Positions 12,001 through 23,366 of a DNA stretch of 64,000 nt are shown here, piece after piece; the first letter of the stretch is position 1; each line of letters opens with the position of its first letter. Source of the DNA: Pachypanchax playfairii (lineage: Eukaryota > Chordata > Actinopteri > Cyprinodontiformes > Aplocheilidae); contig SSNP01000010.1 in the NCBI GenBank assembly GCA_006937955.1, positions 5,183,044-5,247,043 of the forward strand, read 5' to 3'. The notes under the pieces were generated by a model. It did not search any database and was not told the origin of the DNA. It worked only from the letters and a program-made list of their open reading frames with translations. The position numbers and the translations under genes were made by a program.

Positions 12001-14631
12001 CTTTTATGACAATAAATCTTATGATTGAGGTTTAAACTGTAAATCGAAGATAAACAGATCAATTTGGACAAAGTTAGTTTTAACAAGTACTTGTTTTTAA
12101 TTGTTTAATGTGACTTACATGTTCTACACTGTGTATATGATAAAATGTGCCAAATCTTATGTTGATTAAATATGATTAAAACAAAAAATAGGTGTTTTTA
12201 AAAAGCATAGAAAGGAAAAGAATCTGTTGAACTGATTATTCCTCCTCCTGCTGTGTTTTTCCAGATAACCAAACTGAAGATTGACAGCAACCCGTTTGCT
12301 AAAGGGTTCCGGGATTCCTCAAGGCTGACAGACATGGAGAGGTACAGGGGATTCTGGGCCCGCCACTGTTTGTTTCTGTTGCTGTCAATAAGAGGAGAAG
12401 AGTTTTATATTTATGGCTGCTTCTCATTAATAAATACAGATGCTTCAGTGTTTATTTCTAGTTTCAGACAGATGTTCTGTGTTTCAGGGGCTGTCCCTCG
12501 TCTGTTTTTTGTGTGTTCTCTTTTTGTTTTCCCGTCACTGATTATTTTATTTTATTTCTTTAATATTTAAATAATCTTTTTCGTTTTTCTTTTCTCTCTG
12601 ATCAGGTTTTGAGTCTTTTCTAGCGCATCTTCATTGATGTTTATTTAATCTGTAATCTCTCTTTCTTTTACTAAGTATTTATTTATTTTATTTTATTCAG
12701 TTTTTCTTTTTTTGGAATTTTAAATCTTTTTTTGTATTGTTGTATTTTCTTTTTAATCCATTTTTTCCCTCTTTTCTCTGTTTATTTTGTTTTGTTTATT
12801 TTATTTTTCCTCCTCTTTATTTCCTCAATTCCAGGCTTTTCTTTAAACCATGATCCGTTGTGAAATATGTGGATTTTTTTCCCTTCAAGCTTAAAGTAAA
12901 GCACTTGTTACAATTATTTATAAACATACATAACATAATTACTTTTTTATATCTGCAAACCTGAAAAATTATGTCTATAAATTTAACTAAAATAAAATGA
13001 GTATAGTTTCTAAAAAAAGCTACAAAAAAAGGCCTTATGACACTGCTATGGTAAAATTTAAAAAAAGGAGATATTTTAAGGATTTTTAAAGAAGATTTGG
13101 GGCTGTAAGCGATTTGTATCTATGTTCTTATTTTCTGAAAAGTCAAAGTTTCAGTCTGATTTTGTCTGCTTTTGTTTCTGAACTTTTTCCTGTCTGTATA
13201 TTTGTTTTTTTTACACTACTGTCTCTTTGTTCTCAGTTTGTTTTAGTTTTTTTTTTATTTTATCAAACTATATTGTATATAGAACACACACTAACACACA
13301 GCTTGACAAACCCAAACGATTTACGTAGACGCTGCCAAAACACACACTTCTCGTAATTCCTGATTCCGGCTCTATTGCCAAAATTAGCTGACAAAATCAA
13401 ACCATCTGCCTATTTCCCTCAATCAAAGATCCTAAACAGAGACCGCCGAATTGCAGCCAGACAGCCCCTCCTCCTTCTTCTTCTTCTTCTTCTCTGTCGG
13501 TCTCTTTTTGAGGGCTGTGAATTAGACCTGATCAATTGGTCTTCGGGAGCTGCAGAAATCACATTAGTCTGGAGTCGGCCACTGCACTAAAACACACAGT
13601 AATTCAATTGACTGCAGTGACTGATTGAAACCAGCGTGCTCCGCCCCGCTCACCCCCACTTACTCCCCCTCCTCCCCTGTCATGCATTGTGGGAGCTTGC
13701 TGTGGCTTCTGTGCCGCAGGGGCCCGACGCTGATAAAAACACACACATTTGTACTCCTCTGCTGACAGATATTGCACTTTCCTAACCTAATTGGGGGTGG
13801 GGGCTGCAGAGGGGGGCTGCTAATGTGAGCGCATGGCTCTCATGATACAAACCACTTGCCTGTCCACCCAACAGCACACACATGAACACACACACACTGC
13901 CTCTCTCCCAACAATTTCTGTCACTGTGTATGAAAAGTGCTGCCTAACAAGACATAAATGAGCTAATGCACTTTGTGGAATTGTGAACACACACATGCCA
14001 AATTGCATGTTCACATGTTTAAAATAAAATAAGAATTCTGACTAAACAAACCAGGGAATAGAAATAAAGTCTCTGTTTTAGAAAGACTTCATGTGATGGT
14101 CCAACTTGCTCTTCATCAACAAAAATATCAATAAAATTATAGCAACTAGAGAGAAAAAATCCAGTTCCTTTCTTGTTTGGCTCTGCAGGATCATTTTGTG
14201 TGTAAACTGACTTTCTGACTGTCTAAAAATCTAAAAGGAAAAATAGAGATTTATTTTGGGGCTTTTATCTTTGGATTTTGCTGTAGGGAAAGTGTTGAGA
14301 ATCTGATCCACAAGCACTCATACGCCCGGTCGCCCATCAGAACCTACGCTGCAGACGAGGAGAACCTGAGCGAGGACGGACATGCCACACACACCAGAGG
14401 TGAGCAACAGCTACACACCAACATCACACATGGACAAATACAAAACGGAATAATACAGACAAAAAGATTATCATATGTTTAATAATGTTTTATTATTAAT
14501 ATTTGCAAATTCCAAGTTTAAACTGTCAAAATCTTTTATTATGGAAAAAAGTAATTTTTTTCTCTGAAGTTCTATATTATTGTGGTTTAAGGTAAAAGTT
14601 AATAAGACAAACTTTTCTAACAGTTTAAGAA

Positions 14632-14705
<74 letters not shown>

Positions 14706-15371
14706 CTTCATCCAGTACAGAATGCCTTATGTTAGTGGGTATTATGTATAATTTAAGCGCTTTGTGAAGCAACAACAAACTCCTGTCGCCTTTTAAAAAG
14801 AAACAAACACTCTTAATGCAGCAAGTTGCTTTTCTGCAGCTACATAATAAACAGCTGTGTATTTTGTACTACGTACTGACACTCCAGCAGAAGTTATAGG
14901 ACCAGGAACAAACAAAACCCATTCTGATATTTTTATTAGATTTGCTGACAGTAAATGACAGAATATGAAGTATATCAACCCTCATGCTGGAACTGATCTG
15001 CACATCAGCCCAGTGTTTATGTTCATACTTTCTTTCCTGCAGGTTCAGCATTTACTGCTTCAGACAACCTCTCCCTCAGCTCCTGGGTCACCACCACCTC
15101 AGGCTTCTCAGGTTTTCAGCACCCTCAGACCCTGTCGGCCATGGGAACAGGCACCGCCTCCCTACCCCACCCCATCCAGGGCTCCCTGCCCCCCTACAGC
15201 CGACTAGGCATGCCACTCACACCCACCGCTCTAGCTGGAACCATGCAGGGCAGTGGGCCGTCTTTCCCATCTTTCCACATGCCCCGATATCATCACTACT
15301 TCCAGCAGGGACCCTACGCTGCCATCCAGGGACTCCGCCACTCCTCCACAGTCATGACACCCTTTGTATGA
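7160..15371 (+). CDS. tbx20: T-box transcription factor 20
   Basis: Nuclear DNA-binding regulator of heart and motor-neuron development. Eight exons join in frame to 439 codons plus stop: 7160-7289, 8152-8389, 9104-9268, 9917-10025, 11103-11261, 12265-12341, 14287-14399, 15043-15371, all with GT-AG borders. The start gives MEYTSSPKPQLSSRANAFSI, the TBX20 N-terminus with its Engrailed-type repression motif (FSIAALM). The T-box runs about residues 104-292 (LWDKFHELGTEMIITKSGRR, then NSMHKYQPRVHIIKKKDHTA, then SNPFAKGFRDSSRLTDMER). The C-terminus keeps GSLPPYSRLGMPLTP and ends RHSSTVMTPFV. Length is close to that of the human protein. Residue 253 is valine where TBX20 normally has proline (FPETVF). 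Reading through the exon 6 donor stays open to 12570, so a short intron-retention form is possible. The herpud2 neighbour matches the human order. Confidence 0.97.
8011..8106. repeat. (TAAAA)n microsatellite in tbx20 intron 1
   Basis: About 19 unbroken TAAAA units. The array ends 45 bases before exon 2, so only a short stretch is left for branch point and pyrimidine tract (TTCTCCTCTTTTTACTTTG precedes the acceptor). Confidence 0.95.
8573..8601. repeat. Short (CA)n tract in tbx20 intron 2
   Basis: CACACA repeat with one AAA interruption, within intron 2. Of no clear function. Confidence 0.85.
9014..9077. repeat. (AAT)n microsatellite in tbx20 intron 2
   Basis: About 21 trinucleotide units with no interruption. 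The tract stops about 26 bases before exon 3, inside the window where the branch point must lie. The acceptor tract itself is CCTTCCCCCTTCAG. Confidence 0.95.
10079..10120. repeat. Perfect 16-bp inverted repeat in tbx20 intron 4
   Basis: The left arm 10079-10094 (ACATGAAACATATTCA) is exactly complementary to the right arm 10105-10120, with a 10-base GC-rich loop (AGCGCGTGCG). It starts 54 bases after the exon 4 donor. It could fold in the pre-mRNA or be a chance or mobile-element palindrome. Confidence 0.85.
11262..11313 (+). repeat. 12-bp tandem repeat at the tbx20 intron 5 donor
   Basis: Directly after exon 5 come about four copies of a 12-mer of the form GTCCGAGTCTCT, with single-base variants. 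The true donor GTGAGTCT resembles the unit, as if the array grew out of the splice site. The units have GTCCGAGT rather than GTRAGT, so they are weak donors at best. Confidence 0.8.
12500..12860 (+). other. T-rich pyrimidine tract in tbx20 intron 6
   Basis: A long thymidine-rich stretch with CTTT/TCTT runs on the + strand. No gene is supported. It follows the point where the intron-retention frame ends (12570). Confidence 0.6.
13290..14010. promoter_or_regulatory. tbx20: Candidate conserved enhancer block in tbx20 intron 6
   Basis: Within an AT-rich intron this block is markedly more balanced in composition and rich in developmental factor cores: TGATTCCGG, CAATCAAAG (TCF/LEF-like), GCTGATAAAAA (GATA-like), several TAATT/AATTA sites and GGTGGGGGCTGC. 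It has a short (CTT)n tract at 13467-13492. No coding frame is supported. Its place in the largest tbx20 intron is consistent with a cis-regulatory element. Confidence 0.4.
14634..14705. repeat. (TA)n followed by poly-T in tbx20 intron 7
   Basis: About 21 TA units run into about 29 T. The same layout, (TA)n then poly-T, recurs at 34303-34370. Confidence 0.95.
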
Positions 15372-15908
15372 CTCTGTCCTGCAGAGGGGAGGACTGAAAC
15401 TGGCTCCGACAGTCATTTCTGATGCGGTGCAACTTGTTTTTTCCCCTCCGCTCTGACTCTTGCTCCTCATCCAGTTTGCACCTGTCCTTCCACTTGATGT
15501 AAATAATCCGCCTGCATTGTGAGGTGACGCTCTAACATGAATAGGATGGGTCAGTAAATCTGAGACTGTGGTGCTTTTTTAGGACCAGCAAACATGACTC
15601 CTATAGGATGTTGTAAAAAGACTCATAACCTGAATACAAACTCAGACAAAACACATGCATGTTTATCCCTCAGCCTTCGAAGAACACAAAGAAATCATAC
15701 CGTCATTGATAAAAAAAACAAAAAAGGCCGAATCCTGTCTTTACATGTTTACCAGGGTCTCCACCCAGGCTTTGAAGATGACTGACTGCTGTCTGCTCCT
15801 TCAATATAACACTTACCTGATGCACCGCTGACTTGGACTCAGAGGTTTCTCTGCAACATTTTGGACTGGCAGACAGGCGGAGTCACAACTCCACACTCTG
15901 AAAATAAA
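15372..15908 (+). other. tbx20: tbx20 3' UTR with polyadenylation signal
   Basis: Follows the tbx20 stop codon. The first clear AATAAA is at 15903-15908 (GAAAATAAAGTTAG), giving a 3' UTR of roughly 540 bases plus tail site. Longer forms using later signals cannot be excluded. Confidence 0.5.
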
Positions 15909-18900
15909 GTTAGAATGTGTTTTAATGAACTAAAGAAACAAAAAGATCCCAGGACGCATGCTTACTGCAGAAGACAAACTCCAAACTTAAGTTTATATGT
16001 TGTAACATGGGATGAAGGAGCTCACCTGTGAGAGTGGCATTTTTTTTATTTTCTATATTTAAAGACCTGGTCACACCAGGATTTAAAAACAACTGCTTGT
16101 CATGAGGCTGCAAGTGAAAGTAGAGACTGTAAATGAGTTCAAAGTGCTGAAAAACTGCATCAGGTTGTTCCCAGTAGCCATTTGCTGTATATTACACACA
16201 GGAAGTCCATAACTAAAATCACAGAAAAATAATTATTACTCATTTTATCCAGAAGTTTTAATGAAGGAGAAACTGACACAGAACTGTGTAGCAGTTTTAA
16301 ACCAAACTTGTTTCTTTATATTTTACTTCCAAACAGCCAGACTTTCGGTCTTGATCAGTTCTGCAGACTTTCTGACAGGTTTGTGATGTTTTTCTTTTGT
16401 CTTTTATTTTCATTCTTACTTTATTTTATTTATTAGATTATTTTCAATCCAGAACATTTACCTAATTATGACAACATCTTGTGCAGTTTGTGCTTTGAGA
16501 ATGAAAACGGTGGACACATGGAGAAGATGATTCATCAGCTGATGATTATCCAGTTTTATCAAACTGTGTACAGAAGAAACGTGAGCAACAGTCTTCTTGG
16601 GACAAAGAGTCCAAAGTTCTATGTTTTCTGTGTCAACACGACACTGGTTCATCCTTTTAGTTTAGCAGCTTTTCAAAAGACATCTGAACAAGTTCTGGTC
16701 CTGGACTCAAACTGAATCTAAAGTATCCAAAATCTAATAGAAATATTTGAAAAACAAAAGTCCAGACAATTATTGACTTAAGACTTTTGCACGGCTCTGT
16801 AGCTAATCGAGATGCTGTCACAATTAACTCTGGAGTAAAAAAAAAACATTTAAAACTGCACTTCAGTCAAGAGGTCAAAAGTAACAATGAAAAGAACCAG
16901 AATGAAGCTTAAACTCTATCAAACTGCAGAGACAACCACCTGCGTGGACAGAACAATAACAGAAGACGACTTCTAAAAGACAAATAAATTAACCTGAGTC
17001 TTTCTGGATCTCAGCCAGTTGGAAAAAAACTGAAATAACTTCATTTCATTCACTAATTTGTTTGATTTAATGAGGATAAAATTATTTGGATCTCAAATTG
17101 GCAGTTTTAGAATAAAACCATTCAAATCTGATTTATATCAGAATGTTTGAGTTTGTTTATTATCCATCTGCAGCCTTTTGGCAACTCACAGCAGGTGAAC
17201 TGATCCATGATCACGCCCCCGTGTATCGACAGGACGTCCACACCTGGAACTAATTACTCTGTGTGTCCTTATTTAAGAGCTCTGGTAGAAGCTGCAATAG
17301 ATAAATCTCACACTTGTTGATAGTAGCTTGCTAATCTGGTCATTTGTTTAAAATATAACATAATTGTTAATGTTGATTTTTTTTCATTGAATCCTGGAAA
17401 AAGACTTAAATGTTGTAATAATGTATGGACAGTGGCACAGATTGTTTCACTGGAGGACAAAACTTTTTAAAAACAATTGATTTGCAGATATTTGGAAGCC
17501 TCACATTCAAGCAGGAATTTCACAGTTTCAGAGTTTTCAGTGAATAAAACATGAATTTTTAAAGGGCACTTGTAGTTATTGCATGAAGCTCAGATTATTC
17601 AGAAATGTAAAGAACAGCCTGTTAAACACTGTAAATGACTCATTTCACATGTTTACCTCACACGGAGCTTCTTACAGCTGATTATGGATGTGAATGATGC
17701 ACAGATTTGGCTTTTTACTGATCTACAGTTTTATGTAAGTTTAAATTTCCATCAATGTAAATGTTAAACACCTCTGAGTTCTGAATTATTATTGAAAATA
17801 TTTTTTAAATAATGTTTCGATCAATTTTGTTAATCTTAATCTGAACAATTTTTATTTTTAATGGTTTTTAAGTGCAATATATTTATTTTGCTTTGTGGAA
17901 ATAATGTGTGATGTACTATACCACATTTAAAAAATTATTTGTAAGCCATGAGAAATATATATATCACCACCCAAACACTTTTGGAGTTTTATTTTTTCCT
18001 TCACTGACATGAAATAAATTCACCAAATAAAATCAACACATTGAATTATTTAAATGAGAAAATGGTTTCAATGTCCGCAGATTCCCAAACGGCCCCACAG
18101 CACCACCTCGTGGACAGTTTGAGTAACATTTTCACTCCAAGAAAACAATCTATTTTTTAAAACGGTAAAATAAAATGTATAGAAAGATGCATATACAGTC
18201 GCATAACTTATTATAATAATATTTAATGAGTTATCAGAAATAACTTTTGCTGACTTACAGATGCAAAACTCAATAATCCAAAAACTTGATTTGAAAACAA
18301 ATTCTACATGTTTTCAGAATGCACAAATACAAATGTCCATGTTTTTGATCGCTGTTATAATAAAACTTAACAAGTAAAATTTTTCCTTTTAATCTATTTT
18401 TTAACGCACATTCAGATACATTTCCATTCTTTTCACATGTTTGTAAAGGACTGAGCTACTTCAGAGCATCACGGCTCTAATAAGGATAAAAAAAACTGGT
18501 GTATTTCTAAAAAAAAGTTCTGCACAGTAAAACTTCTATATTTTTAGACATGATGATGTGAAATCCGGAGAAAACCAAAACCTCTAGTTCTAATCAGATT
18601 AACTCTAAATCCAACCAAGTTTCAATAATGTATTCAGTGTATTCTATTGTAAAATACACTGTTTTGCTGTGTTTAATTTATTTAGATGAGCTATCAAAAA
18701 TAAGTTTTTACATTTTACTAATAAAGTGCAACAAAAATGTGGGTATTTTTGTTCTTGTGCTTACTAAAAGCAACTTGTGTGAATGAAACATAATTATCAA
18801 ACAATCCTAAAATAACGGGAGGATTGCAATCTTTGTTGGTCTTATAAAAATCTAAATTTTTAAAAAGTATAAACATTTTACAGACCCAAAGCGAAAACTG

Positions 18901-19235
18901 TGTAACTGCAATTTACACCAAGTCATAAAAATGAAAAAAGGCCAATTTTACATAAAGATATTTATCAAAACAGCTCAGAAAAAGAACTATGAGGTTGTGC
19001 AACTTGAAAAATCTGCTTATTTGTGCATTATTGACTTTACTGGACACACTTATAAAAACACAGAGTCGTCTATCAGCAGAGCCATCAGCCGCCACCGCAG
19101 ACGAACTGACGGATCGATGGCTGGATGTTAGTCACCGTTTCACCAGGAAGAAGGCACTACTTCAGTCCTGATAAGAATCAGTTACATCCTTCGAAAATAA
19201 ATAAATAAACAAATAAATAACATCCAGTGTGACTC
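15909..19235. other. Spacer downstream of tbx20
   Basis: AT-rich DNA with no supported gene. A 14-bp palindrome TCATCAGCTGATGA sits at 16532-16545. Short open frames near 16460-16715 and 18913-19171 overlap on both strands and have no recognised domain. Confidence 0.5.
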
Positions 19236-19667
19236 TGATTGGATTAAAGGGAGAGGGGAAGGGCAAGACAAGCCACCATGAGGTATGGCCCAACAAATTG
19301 GAGCTAACAGTTGGGCCAGAGAGTCCATTTTGGGGCATAATTTACACAGTGAGGAGCATGAGCTGAATCTAATGTCATTTCCATCAATTTTGCATTTTGG
19401 CCCTTATTTTCCTCCCCTCAGGCTTTTAGCGGTCATTTGAATTGTCTGGTGGAGGACAGCCGGCAGGCATTACAATGTTTGAGACAACATTTAGCAGCAG
19501 AGTGAGAGGTGCTTTCTTTATGGTGTGGTGACTGGCTGCAGCACGGTTGTGTGTATCTGCTGCTGCACCATCTTGGAAATGGCTAACAATATGCTAATAG
19601 CTTAAGAGTACAGAATAGCCCCAGACAAGCCACTTAATGGATGTTTTATCTGCAGGTCAGGAGTCCC
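19236..19667. promoter_or_regulatory. Candidate conserved non-coding element downstream of tbx20
   Basis: A non-repetitive block of balanced composition between AT-rich flanks, with paired TTGGGCCAGAG / TTTTGGCCC strings, ATTTGCAT-like and TAAT cores (CTAACAATATGCTAATAGC). It is cut at its right end by the N gap. Judged by texture only. Confidence 0.35.
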
Positions 19668-19676
19668 NNNNNNNNN
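19668..19676. other. Assembly gap (9 N)
   Basis: Nine undetermined bases inside a candidate regulatory block. Its true size is unknown. Confidence 1.
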
Positions 19677-20859
19677 ATCAGCTGCAATCTCTCCTGACAA
19701 GATGTGCCAAGTTAAATTTAGAGATAAAGTGCTTTAAACAAACAGGCCACAAAATGCTTCAGGCAGGTACAAAAGACACAAACACACACATGTTTGTGGT
19801 GAAATGTCAAAGCTGTTGGCCAACGGTAGAGAATTGTTTAAGAGGAAACGCACCTTGAAAGCAAAGTTGTCTGAGACAAACAGGTTTGACAAGATTTCTT
19901 TCATTAAAACTGTTTCTTTTTTCTTGGAGATAAAACATTTTAAAGTCTCTTCATGAGGTCAAATTGGATCCGACGTTAAACTATTGCAGTGATTTCCAGA
20001 TTTCTGCAGATATGTTTAAGTAAAGTCAAAATATAAGTTCAACTCAACAGAAAAAAGAAGCAGGAACTTGAGTTGTTGCATTCCAACACAGTAGAGATGG
20101 AGTTTCACTCCTTAATGTGAAATAAGAGGCAGCGGGGATGAAGAAAGACCAAAAGAAAATCACATCAAATAAACAAATTCACCATAAAACATGAGTTTCT
20201 TATCTAAGTTCAAGAAGATCCTGATTAATACATCGACTACTTCATAAAAACTATTAATTAGGTGACAATAATACCATGTTGAAGTTTATCTGTAACATCC
20301 GGGAAGTTCGTTCTTGGAGACCAGAAGTCTGATCAAACAGCTGCTTCACTCATGCAGCTGCACAAGAACAAGATATTCACTCTTATTCACTTTTACTGGG
20401 AACAAAAATAGTAACTGATCCTTTTTAGAGCATCTCGTAGGTAGAAGTAAAAACACATTTCAGTTTTTTTTCCATCATTTATGATTTGTTTAAAAAACAA
20501 GACACCATAATTTATTTGATTGGAGTTGAAGTTTTAAATTTGCGTTTTACTTAACAGCAGTTTTGTCAGTAAAATCAACAAAAAACCTACATATTTGAAT
20601 AAATCTCTTTTTTATGTTTTACTTTTAATTTAATAACATTTAAATTTTAAACTCATCAAACACGCAGGATGTCTGTGTAGAACTGATTTGGTTTGGAGGT
20701 TCTATTGAGAGAAAGTGCTGCCGTGTCTCACCATCCCATCCTTACAGGTGTCATCCTTCATCTCTCCTCCTCATCTTTTCTCTGTTCGCTTAATAAACTC
20801 AGTCTATCTCCTGTGTTTCTGCGACGTGGCAGGTGTCCAGCCCAACCGCTGCCTCTCCA
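19677..20859. other. Spacer, nothing recognised
   Basis: AT-rich DNA with no supported gene; short open frames have no recognised domain. Confidence 0.5.
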
Positions 20860-21270
20860 AAGACAACAAGGCCTGATAGGGAAGCAGGAGTGACTCGACT
20901 GCATAACAAGGACTTATTATGATGATGAAATGTCCTACAAGGTCCCAAACACCCTCTTAAAGAAATCTCTCCCTCTGATAAGAGGAGACTAACCCTCACT
21001 CCAGAGCCGTGGGGAAGCAGAAGAAGAGGGGGGCAGGGTTCTAACCTGATTGGATCGTCGGCTCAGAGGGGGCGCATGTAACAAAATCAAATGGCCGTCA
21101 AGCCTCTGTCATGCATAATTAATTGGGCCTTCTACGACCAAGTACAGAAAAATCTATGGTCATTTGATTAGGGGTTTTTGGAGGACTCTGAAGTGCATCG
21201 CTGTCTGAGATGCTTCCCAGCTTCGACACCGTCCCCGGTGAGGATGGTGTCAGAGAGACGTCAGCCTGTA
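20860..21270. promoter_or_regulatory. Candidate conserved non-coding element between tbx20 and herpud2
   Basis: A dense block with CTGATAAGAGG (GATA-like), ATGCATAATTAATTGGGCC (homeodomain-like) and GTCATTTGATTAGG, in contrast to the AT-rich, repeat-bearing flanks. No coding frame is supported. It lies about 5.5 kb past the tbx20 stop, where a tbx20 enhancer would be plausible. Confidence 0.4.
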
Positions 21271-22220
21271 AAACTGTGACTTCAACAACCAGCAGAAAGA
21301 AAAAGTTTTGTTTCTAAACTCACATGGTACAGATAAAAATAGGCCTGTTGATTGAGGTTTGTTCACTGCTGAGATGCAAACAGGAACTCAAAGTGAGGCT
21401 GGATGCATGTTAGTTTATAGACAGGAAGTGGTGCTGCATGTTTAGTGCACTCATAAAAAACACAAGCAAAACCAAAAAGTGCCAAAATCTTTACCAAATA
21501 CACAGAAAAATATGTTAAAATTCAGAAAGAAATGACAGAAAGAGATAAAACTTGTTTTTCCTTATTTTACTCCAACATAAGATGATTTTCAGCCTTTTCG
21601 GTATCAGGCTTTTACTAAATACCACACCTGTCTTACTGAGTTGTGTCTACTGCAAATTAATAATCAGTAAATTAATATTTTAACTTGTTAGTAGAGACAG
21701 AATTTAAAAAATCATTTTGAAAGTACGTACACCGTAAAAATTGAAATTATTTTTTCAATAATTGTTTCAAGACCATCAAAGTGAAAAAGTGTTTTTGTAC
21801 ATGTTATTATTACCTCTATCTTAACTAGTATGTTTACTTTTCTGACAACATTTAATCTATTATATTTTAATTTCTCTTCATAAAAAACTTACATGTGAAC
21901 ATGTTTGTTGAAGAATTTAAAAAAATTGTATGAGAATTATAAGAATTAGGTGCAGAACTGAAAGGCAATTAAAGTTACTCTCTTATATTAAAACTTCTTG
22001 AAGATTATTTTTATTCATTTCATGTCATTATAATTAAACACGATCAACTTTTCTTAATATATAATTATTATTTTTGGATTATTATTATTCCAGGATTGTT
22101 CAGCTTCATTGTAGAGCAAGAAAATAATAAATAAATAAATAAATTCTGCCACTTAAAACTAATAAAATTGATTACAGAAATCTATGTTTACAATCCACCA
22201 TTTTTCAGAAGGTACTCATC
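21271..22220. other. AT-rich spacer
   Basis: No gene or element is supported. AT content rises toward the minisatellite. Confidence 0.5.
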
Positions 22221-22680
22221 TAAATCAGCTGTATAACTGTATAAACAGCTGTATAACTATATAAACAGCTGTATAACGGTATGAACAACTGTATAACGGT
22301 ATAAACAGCTGTATAACGGTATAAATAACTGTATAACGGTATAAACAGCTGTATAACGGTATAAATAACTGTATAACGGTATAAACAGCTGTATAACTGC
22401 ATAAACAACTGTATAACTGCATAAACAGCTGTATAACGGTATAAACAGCTGTATAACTGTATAAACAGCTGTATAACGGTATAAACAGCTGTATAACTAT
22501 ATAAACAGCTGTATAACGGTATAAACAGCTGTATAATGGTATAAACTGCTGTATAACTATATAAACATCTGCATAACTATATAAACATCTGTATAACTAT
22601 ATAAACAGCTGTATAACGGTATAAACAGCTGTATAACGGTATAAACTGCTGTATAATGGTATATACTGCTGTATAATAAG
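22221..22680. repeat. 20-bp minisatellite, about 23 units
   Basis: The unit is ATAAACAGCTGTATAACGGT and the period is exactly 20 bp with no insertion or deletion through about 23 copies. Variation is limited to a few positions: CGGT/CTGT/CTAT/CTGC at the end and CAGCTG/CAACTG/CATCTG/CTGCTG in the middle. Fourteen units keep the E-box CAGCTG. The array ends about 90 bp beyond the herpud2 polyadenylation signal. Confidence 0.95.
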
Positions 22681-22764
22681 GGTATATGTGCTGGTGCTGC
22701 CACCTTTAGGTCATCAGAATAAAACACTGGAAATAAAATGGAGTTGAATTAAAGTGCAGCAACT

Positions 22765-22770
22765 TTTATT
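22765..22770 (-). terminator. herpud2: herpud2 polyadenylation signal
   Basis: Reads AATAAA on the minus strand, about 600 bases past the herpud2 stop codon. It is the best placed signal for the herpud2 3' UTR (22765-23366). No other minus-strand signal of that kind lies nearer the array. Confidence 0.45.
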
Positions 22771-23366
22771 CAAAAAGCATAGATTCAGGATTTAATTATG
22801 CATATACTTACATGTGTAAATAGATGATACACAAGGTGAGAAAACAAAGCACTTCAGTAGCTGCAGTGTGTGAGCACATCTGTGCACACATAAAAATGTC
22901 TTTAAGAATGTTTCATTATGGTTTGACAAGAATTTACACGTCCCTCTTAGTTTAGGGAACTTATATTATTTTTTTTATCTGAGTCACATTCCTCAATAAA
23001 AAAGTTTAAAAAAAAAAGATACATCGTTGCTCAAAGTGGAAGACAGCTCCTTCCAGCCGCACGCCATCACCATCTTACCATGAAAACACCACAGATGGGA
23101 AAAATACAGACTTGAAGCACTGAAGCACTGAGTCCATCAACACAACGTAACATTTCTTTTTATTCCAGTTCATTTACTCTTGTACGCTCTGCAGTGACAC
23201 TCTGCAGCTGCTCTTGGCAGGTATGAAGTCAGTATCAGAGAAACCGGCACTCTTTGCCATCTGAGGGTAAAATGGTTATATGAAGATGTTTTGGGGGGAA
23301 CTATAAGATATTCTGTAGTGTTATACCTGCTGGGAGGGGGGGTTACACGAGAGGCAAAGTATCTTC

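Noticed and set aside
14634..14705. Retroposon tail
   Set aside because: (TA)n plus poly-T alone has no adjoining element body; treated as simple repeat.
22220..22422. Repetitive YSCLYRYTV-type frames
   Set aside because: Translation of the 20-bp minisatellite. No start context or conservation is visible.
22221..22680. CRISPR-like array
   Set aside because: Units are contiguous, without spacers, in vertebrate DNA; it is a minisatellite.
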